A DNA stretch of 64,000 nucleotides from contig CM019070.1 in NCBI GenBank assembly GCA_009667805.1, positions 53,218,451 to 53,282,450 on the forward strand, written 5' to 3'. A program made the translations under genes and the position numbers. Each line of letters opens with the position of its first letter. Position 1 is the stretch's first letter. The notes under the pieces are model-generated. The model ran no database searches and had not been told where the DNA came from. It saw nothing but the letters and a program-made list of their open reading frames with translations. Shown in pieces: positions 21,828 through 31,821 of the stretch. Source of the stretch: Leptobrachium leishanense. Its lineage: Eukaryota > Chordata > Amphibia > Anura > Megophryidae.

Positions 21828-22741
21828 CAGGGTAATTCAAAGAGATCCAAATGGCTGCCGAAAGGTAACTGAACGCTGAAAATCAGCATTCGGTTACCTT
21901 TCTTGGCCGTTCGGCTATTCAGAGAGCAGGCAATTTGCCAAATGTTGGCGAATTGCCTGCACATACGGTGCATGTTCGAGGGCAGTGAAATCCCCATAGA
22001 GAAGCAATGCTTTGTTTATTCAGAGAACAAAAACCAGCAGTGAAAAGCTGCCGAAATGCCCTGCCATTCGGTTGCTTAATTCGACATGGTTTATTCAGGC
22101 GAATCCCATAGGCTTCAATGTTAAAAATATTCCCGTTTTAAATATCTAATATCTAATAAACCGTTTATAATATTCTGCTGTAAAAAGTCTCTTTATTTAT
22201 AGATTTTTTTAGGATCTTTTAAGCATTTTTCGGCTTTTTTCTCCAAAAAATTTTCTGATGTTTTTTTTTTAAAAAAAATTTAATCGTTTTTTCTTTTTTT
22301 CTGTAACAGCCCTTTTTATTATCATTCATTGGATCTTATATGTAAATTTAAGTCATTTTCACTCAGTAGTTTGTTTGCAAGCAGCATTTCACTTTTCAAA
22401 CATTCAAGCGTACTGGTTTTTTTTTTCACTCCATTCTTCTGCGGTGTTGGCTCTTTCCGGCGGCTGCTCTGCGCTGTGATCGACGGCTGCTTGGGTTTCT
22501 CCAGTGTCTTCGGCGGGGTTAATCCAGGTGGTTTTGCGGGTTTCGGTGAGCATTCGCCTGGGTTTAGCGGTGAGTGTTCGGCAGGTTTTCAGCGGCTTTT
22601 CCCTTCTTTACGACGGCCCTGTGGTGCTTGCTGAATACGCCGCAGGGTGGCTGAAATGGGATCGGCAAATCGCACTGAATTGAAGAGAACGAAAAGTCAC
22701 CGAACGTGCGGTGACTTTTCGATTCTCTTTGAATAACCCTG
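21828..22741 (+). mobile_element. Hairpin-rich MITE copy E
   Basis: CAGGGTAATTCAAAGAGATC to TCTCTTTGAATAACCCTG with CTA on both flanks (21825-21827, 22742-22744). Contains the GGTAACTGAACGCTG/CAGCATTCGGTTACC and GCAGGCAATTTGCC hairpins on the left and the AAAAGTCACCG/CGGTGACTTTT hairpin on the right. No ORF of significance. Confidence 0.87.
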
Positions 22742-22744
22742 CTA

Positions 22745-23586
22745 ATCTAGTGGTGAGTAGATGTACTCGCACTGAACTCACTGGTCAAAATACACAAGAT
22801 ATGTACTGAATACATTTTTGTTTCAAATAATGTCAGCAGAAAGGTTTTTAAAGGGTATCTGTAGGTCACTGGGGTATTTTAGAGCCTTGTGTAACCTTCT
22901 GTTGTTTGGGGGTGAGATTGAAATCTACTTGCAAAAGTCGAAGCTGACATTGTATTATTTCTGGTAACTGAAATGACGTGAATTGACGTGTTCTGTTTTG
23001 GCTTAAAAATGTGATATAATAGTGTTATTATTGTTATTACCTTGTCTCAGGTTCAGATCCAGGAAAGTGGAAAAAGTGATCTTTGGTAGAAGGTTATTTT
23101 TCCTAAAAGTGATGTATCTGGAGTCAACTTCTAATTTCTTTCGAGAAGATAAGAGAAACCTATGTTTTTTCTGTTGTTTTTTTTTGGATGTTGAATCGTG
23201 CGGATCTTTTTAAAAGTGAAAGTGTGGCTGGGTGCAAGAATGGTAGGTACGAACTGTCAGAAAGTGATAGATGGGGACAGACACATGCTAAGAAAAGCAC
23301 TGTGCTGGTACACACAGAGAATTCAAAGACACATAAACAATGAGGCGTTCACAGACAACCTGTGACTCGACAGCAATGAAGGACGGCAGAATATTTTCAA
23401 GCGATACTTGCTCTTACATTAGTATTATAGTGATTATTATACTTTATTCATATAGCACAAGCAGATTCTGCAGCTCCATACAAGGCAATGAGGATGAGGG
23501 GATGGTACGCTCACATAAATATAATTGAATAATACAGAACAAAGTTAACTCTGTAGGATTGGAGGATCCTGTGGGAGTTTTACAAT
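22745..23586. other. Mostly unassigned, with an L2-tail trace
   Basis: ATTATTATACTTTATTCATATAGCACAAGCAGATTCTGCAGC at about 23435-23475 is a degraded reverse L2 or L2-tailed SINE end. The rest shows no clear feature. Confidence 0.4.
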
Positions 23587-23590
23587 CGAT

Positions 23591-23815
23591 ATGGGAATTG
23601 GGGATGTGGTGACATTAGGGACATGCAAAGTTATTCAAGGAACACACTGGTGCATGCTTGTGATGTCACATTATATAGGGTTGTCAGATTGGCCATGTTT
23701 TCCTGGATACACGTTACTATTTATGGGAATTGGGGATGTGGCGACATAAGGGACATGCAAAGTCATTCAAGGAACACACTGGTGCATGCTTGTGATGCCA
23801 CATTATAGAGGGTTG
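23591..23815. repeat. Direct tandem duplication, period 132 bp
   Basis: ATGGGAATTGGGGATGTGG...GGACATGCAAAGT...ATTCAAGGAACACACTGGTG occurs at 23591 and again at 23723 with few differences. The second unit is incomplete and runs directly into a truncated MITE. The spacer (GTTGTCAGATTGGCCATGTT) has a relative in reverse near 24955-24990. Confidence 0.75.
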
Positions 23816-23817
23816 CC

Positions 23818-24458
23818 ATAGGCTACAATGTTAAAAATATTCCCGTTTTAATTAAATAGCTAAATTAATTAATTTAATTTAATTAAATATCTAATAAACT
23901 GCTCATTATAAAATTCTGCAATAAAGAGTCTCTTTATTTATAGGTTTTTTAGGATATTTTAAGCCTTTTTCTGGTTTTTTTTTTTAAAAAGTCTGAATTT
24001 TTTTATTTTTTTAACTTTACTTATTTTTTCTGTAACAGTCCTTGTTATTATCATTCCCTGGACCTGATATGTAAATTTCAGACATTTTCACTCAGTAGTT
24101 TCTTTGCTAACAGCGTTTCACTTTTCAATCATTCATGCAAACTGTTTTCCTAATTTATTCACTGCCTTCTTCTGCGGTGTCGGCTTTTTCCGGAGGCGTC
24201 GCTGCGTGTGATCAGCTCCTGCTCGGGTTTTTCTGGCTAATCCAGATGTTTTTGCGGGTTTTTGGTGTGCATTCGCCGGGTTTTCCCCAGGTTTTCGGTG
24301 GGTTTTCGGCAGCTTTTCTCTGCACTTCGACAGCCCTGTGGTGCTTGCTGAATACACCGCAGGGTCCCCGAAATGGGATTGCCGAATCGGCCCGAATTGA
24401 AGAGAACGAAAAGTCACCGAACATGCAGTGACTTTTCGATTCTCTTTGAATAACCCTG
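23818..24458 (+). mobile_element. Hairpin-rich MITE copy F, left part missing
   Basis: Starts inside the family at ATAGGCTACAATGTTAAAAA and continues to the intact right end TCTCTTTGAATAACCCTG. About 270 bp of the left end, including its hairpins, is absent. The junction with the 132-bp duplication suggests deletion or recombination. Confidence 0.8.
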
Positions 24459-24472
24459 TATATAAAACAAGC

Positions 24473-24800
24473 CTATCCTCCTATACACGGGTACACAAAT
24501 CCAGTACCAAAAATTATTTTATTGAAAAAACACAAAATAGCATAATTAGAATACTCCAATAAACAAAAAATGGGTCTAGGAAAAGATAATAGAAAAAAAG
24601 AATAAAGATGCCCAGAGAGGGTGGAGGATACACCATAAATACTAGTGCCGATGTACATTCTTCTTTTCTATTATCTTTTCCTAGACCCATTTTTTTGTAT
24701 ATTTGAGTATTCTATTTATGCTATTTGGTGTTTTTTCAATAAAATGATTTTTTGTATTTGATTTGTGTACCCATGTATAAGAGGATAAGCTTGTTTTATA
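24473..24800. repeat. Large inverted repeat, arms about 135 bp
   Basis: The left arm (AAGCCTATCCTCCTATACAC, GGGTACACAAATCCAGTACC, TGGGTCTAGGAAAAGATAAT) is mirrored by the right arm (ATTATCTTTTCCTAGACCCA, GATTTGTGTACCCATGTATA, AGAGGATAAGCTTGTTTTA) with small indels. The centre is about 50 bp (AGAGAGGGTGGAGG near 24620). Probably a foldback transposon. It abuts the right end of MITE copy F. Confidence 0.8.
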
Positions 24801-25665
24801 AAGCCCCCCCCCTTTTGTAGTTTATGACTTGTGATAATTCATATGCTGCAGGAAGGAAATCAAGGCAGGTCATCTGTGATTCCTTTATGATTTCTTAACG
24901 GCACCACATGGTGGCATTTTTCATGCCCTGCCCATTAGCATGACTAAATTATGTTTCCAGGAAAAATGGCTGATCTGGCAGCCCTAGTCGCATACAGGGC
25001 TGGATTTATAGCTAGGCAGATTAGGCATGTGACTACAGGTGCCTGCTACAAGGGGGCGCCTTGCTCTGTAAAAAAAAAAAATATATAACAGAAGTTATAT
25101 ATATATATATATATATTTTATAATTTAAATCCTATAGACCACTGTACGTCTGGAGCCCTAAGGGCTAGAGGGACATATGAGGTATCATTGGAAAGGCCAG
25201 ATTATGTTATTTCCAGTGACACCAAATATAACCAGGTTAGATTTATGTAAAAATAAAACAACAAAATAATATTTTTCTCTTTTTTCTAATGCAGCACTAT
25301 TATTCAGTTTACAATTATAAAGTGAACAGCGATGCTGAGATATCTCATCTTCTCATTTTCCACACTGCCAGCAAGTGTGGAGCTTGCATTGCATTGCAAT
25401 GCATTGTTTCATTGACATCCCATACCGTGACACTATAGTGAGGAGAGACCGGGGGACTTTGGAACCTGCATCTCTGAATTGTACACTGCACAAGGTCAAG
25501 TGAGGTGTCATTGGAAAGGTCAGAGTCTGGTCTTTACAATAATACAAACCTGACCATATAATGTGTAAAATTAAAAAGTTTAAAAAAGTAAATGCAAAAG
25601 GTATTTTTTTCTGTTCTACAGAGGCAATATATGCTTTTACATATAAAACAATTCAATGTTCTTGA
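24801..25665. other. Mostly unassigned; TA microsatellite
   Basis: An (A)n/(TA)n tract lies at 25070-25115. GGCAGCCCTAGTCGCATACA near 24985 may be a transposon remnant. No coding signal. Confidence 0.4.
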
Positions 25666-25667
25666 AC

Positions 25668-25746
25668 CCAGGACATACTTGAAAACGAGAGAAATCTCAA
25701 TGTATGCTTCCTGGTAAAATCCTTTATAAATAAATAAATAAATAAT
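25668..25746 (+). mobile_element. tRNA-derived SINE, 3' fragment
   Basis: CCCAGGACATACTTGAAAAC through TCTCAATGTATGCTTCCTGG to TAAAATCCTTTATAAATAAA with TAAA repeats at the tail. 5' truncated member of the SINE family at 14483. Confidence 0.75.
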
Positions 25747-26241
25747 GCCACTGCACTAACTCAACTAAGGCAACAGATTCTGCCCCTTCTTTTGATCTGA
25801 GCGCAGAGAGAAAAGTTTTTTCTGCTATTTAATTTTTTTTTTAATTTTCTTTATTTCGCCCCAACAAAGAAAAAGAAACCTGACAAATTGACTTTTTAAA
25901 TTTTCGTTTTGGGGGAGCGCTGCACATTTTTGTGCCTACAAGCTCCACAGATGCAAATCCGGCCCCGGTCACATATGTGACATCATGCATGCAAACAACT
26001 TGTATTATCACCTGCATTTAGCAAGGTGCTTTCCATTGGAAGTAGAACCAGAAGAAGAACTGAAATTCTGAACGTTTTACCTGGCATATGTGCCTTTTGC
26101 AGTGATGTTATTCGCTACTTTAGGCTTTTTGGGTTTTCTGATCACTTTGTCAGGGTTTGGCCCGTCACGTATTACAATACAAAGGTCTGGGATTAACTGT
26201 GAACGGGCATCAGGTTTTAAAAAGTGTTTAAGTGTATATTA

Positions 26242-26667
26242 GGCTAGGATCAGACGAACGCATTTTTCACGTCGTCCGTGAAAAAGTGCGTTCGAACGAA
26301 TGGAAGTATTTTTTCACGGAATACGCGATAGCGGTCATACGATGCGCATTTTCGTCTGTGATTTTGTATGGATCATCAATAAAACACTTTTTGCGTCTGG
26401 ACGTTATGTTGGCCGGACATTAGCAGCGTCTGACGTCTCGTAATCACACACACACGCCGCTAGCGGACGCAGCGCACTCTGTACGACCGTACTAGCGGTT
26501 TCACGTTCTTGAAAAAATTCGTTTGTTTGCCGCTTGCGTTGCGCGGCCACACTTTCGTGCGGCAGTACTTCGTATATTGCCCGTCATTGGACGTAATTTG
26601 CTGCTACTACGGCCGTGATAAAGTGCGGCTGCTCACGCGTTCGCACTGCGTTAGTCTGACCCCAGCC
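26242..26667. mobile_element. Harbinger-like MITE, GGCTGGGGTCAGAC type
   Basis: Termini GGCTAGGATCAGACGAACGC and GCGTTAGTCTGACCCCAGCC with TTA on both flanks (26239-26241, 26668-26670). Shares ATACGCGATAGCGGTCATAC and GGACGTTATGTTGGCCGGAC with 7685-8040 and is about 70 bp longer, with an extra TGCCGCTTGCGTTGCGCGGC segment. Confidence 0.85.
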
Positions 26668-26670
26668 TTA

Positions 26671-27361
26671 AGTGCAGGTCCTTCCCAACGTGGAATGCGC
26701 CACCCGCTCCAAACGTATCTTTTGGTTATTCAGTTGGTTTGCATGACAACACACAAAACAAAATAACTGGAATATGCTGAAGAGGAAACATGTTGCTGAA
26801 AATAAGATGTTTCCTTTATTTTGTTATGAAACAGGTAATAACTTTTTATGATTCATACAATAAAACTACATTTTACAGATTATTAAAACCAAAGACGAAA
26901 AGAAAGAATGCGCTGTAGAGAACAAATTTTTTTTTCTTTTAAAACGCTCTTCCTTGAGAATCTTAGGTCATGGTATCTCTGCACTGGCTGCATTTGCTTG
27001 CAGCATGATTTACGAGGAAAAGCTTAGTGCTAGATGAACAAAGATGAATGTAAGGAAAGGGAAACAGCTGCATATCTTCAGGTGTCATTGCAGGAGGTTT
27101 GTGGAAATCGGCCTTGCCAGTTGTCATGTTTGTATTTAGCAAGCTTGTTGCCAGAGGGCCTGGGAAAACATCTTAGACTGCAAAGCCAATTACTACTCCT
27201 TAGCCTTAGTTTTTTTTGTTTTGCTTTTTTATTTATTTTTATTTTTTTCGTTGTTTTGCACAGAAAGGTTAAAAGGCAGTTTTCTTCCTCTTTGTTTCTC
27301 CTTGTCCTAAACTCATGAGTTTTTGGATTTTAAAGGGACACTCTATTTATCCTGACTAAGG
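26671..27361. other. No recognised feature
   Basis: AT-rich with T-runs at 26925-26940 and 27210-27250. The 94-codon ORF at 27034-27318 shows no homology I recognise and ends in low-complexity Phe/Leu; I do not call it. Confidence 0.4.
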
Positions 27362-28235
27362 CAGGGTTATTCAAAGAGATCCGAATTGGGGCCGAAAGGT
27401 AACGGAACAGTGAAATTCAGCGTACGCTTACCTTTCCTGGCCATTCAGCTATTCAGAGAGCAGGCAATTCGCCAACATTAGGTGCCTGTTCGAGGGCAGT
27501 GAAATCCCCATGGAGAAGCAATGCTTCGGCTATTCAGGAACACAAAACAGCAGGGAAAGGTTCCCGAAATGCCCTGCCATTCGGTGGTTTCATTCGACAG
27601 GTTTATTCAGGAGAATCCCGTAGGCTTCACTGTTAAAAATATTCCCGTTTTAATCCAATATCTAATAAACCGTTTATTATTTTATTCTACAGTGAAAAGT
27701 CTCTTTATTTTTAGATTTTTTTAGGATCTTTTAAGCTTTTTCTGGATTTTTTGTACCGAATTTTTATTTCCGTTTTTTATTTTAATTGTTTTTTCTGTTT
27801 TCTGTAACAGCCCTTTTTATTATCATTCATTGAATCTTATATGTAAATTTCAGACATTTTTGTTCAGTAGTTTCTTTGCAAGCAGTGTTTAATTTTTCAA
27901 ACATTTAAGTGTACTGTTTTTTTTTTTCACTCCATTCGTCTTCGGTGTCGACTTTTTCCGGCGTCTGCTCTGCGCTCTGATCGGCTCCTGCTCGGGTTTC
28001 TCCGGTGTGTTCGGCGGGGTTAATCCAGAATTTTGCGAGTTTCGTTGTGCCTTTGCTGGGTTTCGCGGTGAGTTTTTCGTCGGGTTTGCGGCGGCTTTTC
28101 CCTGCATTACGACGGCCCTGTGGTGCTTGCTGAATACACCGCTGGGTCGCCGAAATGGGATCGCCAAATAGCACCGAATTGAACGAAAAGTCACCGAACA
28201 TGCGGTGACTTTTCGATTCTCTTTGAATAACCCTG
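27362..28235 (+). mobile_element. Hairpin-rich MITE copy G
   Basis: CAGGGTTATTCAAAGAGATC to TCTCTTTGAATAACCCTG. The flanks are AGG (left) and TAGG (right), consistent with an AGG duplication plus one inserted base. The GCAGGCAATTCGCC hairpin has lost part of its second arm. Otherwise collinear with copies B and H. Confidence 0.85.
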
Positions 28236-28747
28236 TAGGTTTTTAAAGTAGCCAAGATGTGGAGAGTTCCTCCCTTCTCCTCCTTCATCAGCTCCTCCGT
28301 TCTAGTGAAATCACAGGGTAACGTAGAGGAGTTTCCTCCACCCCACTCAGTGTCACCAGCAGCTGGGATTTTTGATCTTCCCGGCTGCTGGTCACTAGTG
28401 ATGACGTCAGAGAGCATGTTGACGTCACGGAGGTCGTCTGCTGACTGGAGGGATGTTCTTGCAGAGTAAGGAAGACTTGTAAGGAGGGATCGCGTTATTG
28501 AGGGCTTTGACCGTCAGCATCAGAATTTTGTATCCTGAACGGTACAGGAAACCAGTGAAGGGACCAGGGGAGGGGGGAAGTATGTGAGGAGCCTGGCTAC
28601 TGCATTCATTACAGATTGCAAAGGGACAATGCGGGCGTTGGGGAGGCCAATAAGGAGCGAATTACAGTAGCCACATCTGCCCATCTCTGTTTGTTGTTAA
28701 ATTTAGCATCTCAGAATTGCCGAAGTTCATGGTAGTTGCAACAACAG
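28236..28747. other. Possible old interspersed repeat
   Basis: The stretch GGTACAGGAAACCAGTGAAG through GGAGGCCAATAAGGAGCGAA to TTACAGTAGCCACA (28540-28680) resembles an abundant dispersed vertebrate repeat, but I cannot assign a class. No intact ORF. Confidence 0.35.
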
Positions 28748-29695
28748 TGTCAGAACTCCAGGCTCGGCATAACCGCAGGCAGACCCGTGCCCGCACCTGA
28801 CAGGGCCTCCTTCCTATCACGGCAGTACCTTTCCTGCTATGACCTGTGGTTTCCAGGCCAGGTCTAGCAATGGCTCTCCTGCAGGCAGCAACATGTGCCT
28901 CCATTAATGAGCCCTGCGAAACCCTACATAAGGGTGGAGTTACCAGAGGGCATTGCTTCAGCATTGCCAAACCCTTGAGGGTCTGTTCACTAAGCGCTAA
29001 CTTGCCACCAAATTGCACCGAATGTTTGAATTTCGTTATGTATGTAATAGAGCTCCTACTGTATTAGAAGAATAGGAGAGTTCTGTTTTTTGTGGCACTC
29101 GGCAAGGCCTCTTTGGCGCTTTTAGGTGCTCTACGTTTCCGTTCGCTAAATAGTGAAATTTCAGCGAAATGGAATCGCCGAAATGCGGTGAGGTGAAAAG
29201 CACTGAAATTGTGGTGCTTTGTGAATAGACCCTTTGGTGTAAGTCTCTGCAAGAAGCCTGCTCACCTTTCAAGCCTCCAGACACATCCCCTTCAAGCCTC
29301 CAGCCGTACCCTTTGCTTTCTGTGTTCCTGCCTGCATTCAGCCAGCCCTTTTCCTGTCCTGCCTGTCTACTGTCTCGTGTCTCCTGTGAGTTACTTGGTG
29401 TGTTGCCATCTGTGTCTCTGTGTCAGGTTAATCTGTCCTGATTCTAGTTTACCCTGCCTTTGTCTCTCCTATATACCGTATCCAGGACAGCCCTTTTCCT
29501 GCCTTGTTCCTCTCCTTTACTCAGGATTTCCACCTGCAACCATACCATTCTGCTACCTTGCCATTCCGTTGCCATGCTTGTATACATTTTACTTAATAAT
29601 CCCCCACTTTTACCCTGTTCAGTTGTATGCCTGTTGTATCACTGCATCCTGGGCTCATACCTTCGCTCCCCCCCCATGTTACACAAAATGTGACA
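28748..29695 (+). mobile_element. Solo LTR, interrupted by a MITE
   Basis: Begins TGTCAGAACTCCAGG and ends AAAATGTGACA, with AACAG and AACGG outside (5 bp, one mismatch). TGT...ACA ends, a C/T-rich downstream half (29240-29690) and no internal retroviral domain fit a solo LTR of a Ty3-type element. The 256-bp MITE at 28978-29233 is inserted in it. Confidence 0.6.
28978..29233. mobile_element. MITE, AGGGTCTGTTCAC type, nested in the LTR
   Basis: AGGGTCTGTTCACTAAGC at the left and GCTTTGTGAATAGACCCT at the right, flanked by TTG on both sides (28975-28977, 29234-29236). The 3-bp duplication and TTCA-containing terminus tie it to the CAGGGTTATTCA groups; the interior has GCACCGAA and CGAAATG motifs like theirs. 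Confidence 0.72.
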
Positions 29696-29959
29696 AACGG
29701 TGAACCTCAGAGAAAGAACAGTGGTTAGTGAGTAAAGCCTAAGGTTTATAAGGTTTATATACATTATAGAAGCCTCTGTGGAAGTCCGGATAAATCATCT
29801 CTTATCTAGTAAATCTCTAGTGTGTTGAATTGCAGGACTCAGTTTAGACAAACTCTACAATAACATTAAGTTTCTACTACAGAAGAACTGCTTTTAGTAT
29901 ACCTGGGGCAGATAAACAGCCCCCAACAACTCTTGGTGTGATAAAATCTACTGTTCTAA

Positions 29960-30853
29960 TGCTGCGGTCACACAAGCGCACAGAGTGCGTCCATGTGACC
30001 GCACTTCCCGGTGTCCGTCGCAGCTTTGTGATGGATCGACGGGGAGGGCCACACAGGATAGCGCTTGCATGAATTGCGCACTTTTCCAACAGACGTCAAA
30101 AAGCCCTCCCCCTTCAAAAAGCTACGACGGGCGCTGACGTGTCTACAAAGCGTGATCTTCCATAGGAGGAGTTGGCTTTGTAGCGCTGAGTGCACTAAAT
30201 GTGCTCATTGAGTAGGCTTGTGCACCGATTTTTTTTTTTTTCGGTTTGATTCGATTAGATTTTTCGGATTTTTAAACTTTTCGATTCGGCTAGTGTCGAC
30301 CGATTTCTGTTTCGATTCAGTTCGGCTCGACTCATTTTTCGTGTACATTTTTTTCCCGGAATTTCGACCATTTTTCGTATTTTCGTGTCACTTAGCTCAT
30401 TTTTGTATCGACTTTTCGTATTTTCGGAAATTTTCGTTTTTCGGAATTGTAAATGGTTTCGGAAAATATCGACCATTTTTCGTATTTTCGTGTCACTTAG
30501 CTCGTTTTTGTATCAACTTTTCGTAGTTTCGAAAATTTTTGTTTTTTCGGAACGTCTGTTCTCCTCGTTTCAAAGCAATAAATTTCGATTTGACACATTT
30601 CAAGTACATTCGAAAATTCCGAAAATATTTCGTTTCGGCTTGGAAAACTTTTCGGATCTGCCATTTTCGGATCTAAAATTTTTCGGAAAATCGTCCGCAT
30701 CCGAAAACACGAATCGGGAAATTTCGTGGAAATTCCGAAACCCGAAACGCACATCCCTATCATTGAGGTGGCCAAGCGGGCGTCAGAGTGGAAAGAACGT
30801 CCACTCTCATGGACGTTCCTTCCTCTCTGAAAAACACCTGTGTGCCTGCAGCC
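29960..30853 (-). mobile_element. Harbinger-like element, split by a hAT insertion
   Basis: Left GCTGCGGTCACACAAGCGCA and right GAAAAACACCTGTGTGCCTGCAGCC are related inverted ends. Internal blocks (AGTGCGTCC...GTGACC, CTACAAAGCG, CATAGGAGGA, GGACGTTCCTTCC) match 59908-60167 and 62101-63140. The two halves are separated by the 547-bp element at 30213-30759. No clean TWA duplication here. Confidence 0.65.
30213..30759. mobile_element. hAT-like element, TAGG(G)MTGTGC termini
   Basis: Left TAGGCTTGTGCACCGA and the inverted right end (complement TAGGGATGTGCGTTTCGG). A perfect 8-bp duplication TCATTGAG lies on both sides (30205-30212, 30760-30767). The body is monotonous TTTTCG/CGAAAA sequence, including two near-identical direct segments with TCGTATTTTCGTGTCACTTA at about 30375 and 30480. 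No transposase. Confidence 0.85.
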
Positions 30854-31234
30854 TTGCCTGACCCAGATTTCTTTTTCCACTTCAGGGATTTTGATATTTT
30901 TTTTCCAGTTTCTTAACAATTTTGTATTGTAATGCTCATTATTGGGGGGGTTGATGGTATGTCTGGCGGTGTGCCTAATAGTATTATGCCATTTGAACAA
31001 TGGAGCTAATGTTTTACTATTTGCAGAAAGAATAGTTGCGCATAAAAATGAAAATACTAGATTCATTCATGAGAAATACAAATGACATTTGTGTTTGTCA
31101 GTGATAGGCGTCCCCCCCCTTTCGCTTTTTTATCTTTTTGAAATGTATGAATCATGTTCTCCGGAACATCTGCCCCTCAATGTACAGAGTTGGGAATAAA
31201 GTGAAAACGTGAGAGCCTTAATTTAGTGTACAGC

Positions 31235-31808
31235 TGTCATGAATTAAGCCTATGCCCGCACCTAAACCGTGGCAAACCCTTATTCACCTGTCTAGGTTTG
31301 TATGCAGGTTTGATTCCCCTATCTGGCTGTTAAGCTTCTGTTGTGATACCTACAGGTGTATACTACTTCACCTAAATGAAGCCTGCTTAAAAGAGGGATC
31401 CACCCTTCCATCAGGGCTTCAACATAACGTCTCTGGAAGTGCAGACAACCAGACCTGTTCCTGAAGCTCCCTACCGTGTTACCTGAATCCCTCCAGTGAT
31501 ACACCCAAGTGGAACCCTGCTACCAAGGAGAATCTCCCCACCAAGGTACCCCGCTCTCAAGAACCCTCGTTCTTCGAGTGTACCCCACTTCCAAGAATCC
31601 TCGTTTGTCAAGTATACCCTGCTTTCAAGAATCCCTATTGTCAAGCTGAATCCTGCATACAGTCTGTTGCCTGCCTGCTAGTGCTCATATTATTTACTGT
31701 TTGCCTTGTTTATTCTTCAATAAACCTTCAGTACCCAGCAACCTGTGTGACTCCTATGATCACTGCATCCTGGCTCACTTCACCACCGCCGCACTCCCGT
31801 ACCTGACA
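31235..31808 (+). repeat. 5' LTR
   Basis: TGTCATGAATTAAG...CCCGTACCTGACA. A TATA-like TTAAAAG lies at 31387-31393, the probable RNA start GGCTTCAACAT at 31415-31425, and a polyadenylation signal AATAAA at 31719-31724. That gives U3 of about 180 bp, R of about 320 bp and a short U5. Confidence 0.92.
31387..31425 (+). promoter_or_regulatory. TATA-like box and self-primer sequence in the LTR
   Basis: TTAAAAG starts 28 bp upstream of GGCTTCAACAT (31415-31425), the usual spacing from TATA to transcription start. GGCTTCAACAT is the exact reverse complement of ATGTTGAAGCC at 31811-31821. The same 11 bases are at 34874-34884 in the 3' LTR. Confidence 0.7.
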
Positions 31809-31810
31809 GA

Positions 31811-31821
31811 ATGTTGAAGCC
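31811..31821 (+). promoter_or_regulatory. Putative self-primed primer binding site
   Basis: ATGTTGAAGCC begins 2 nt after the LTR, the usual LTR-to-PBS spacing. I recognise no tRNA 3'-end match in it, but it pairs perfectly over 11 nt with the predicted 5' end of the element RNA, as in the Tf1/sushi group where the folded mRNA 5' end primes minus-strand synthesis. The Gag-like ORF start codon is within this site. Confidence 0.72.

Noticed and set aside
28846..29703. 164-codon ORF rich in Pro/Cys/Leu
   Set aside because: It lies in a C/T-rich LTR half and overlaps a nested MITE junction; no domain.
30218..30861. Phe-rich ORFs of 100-190 codons on both strands
   Set aside because: Produced by TTTTCG-rich repeat sequence of a hAT-like element. 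The frames cross its boundary into another element.
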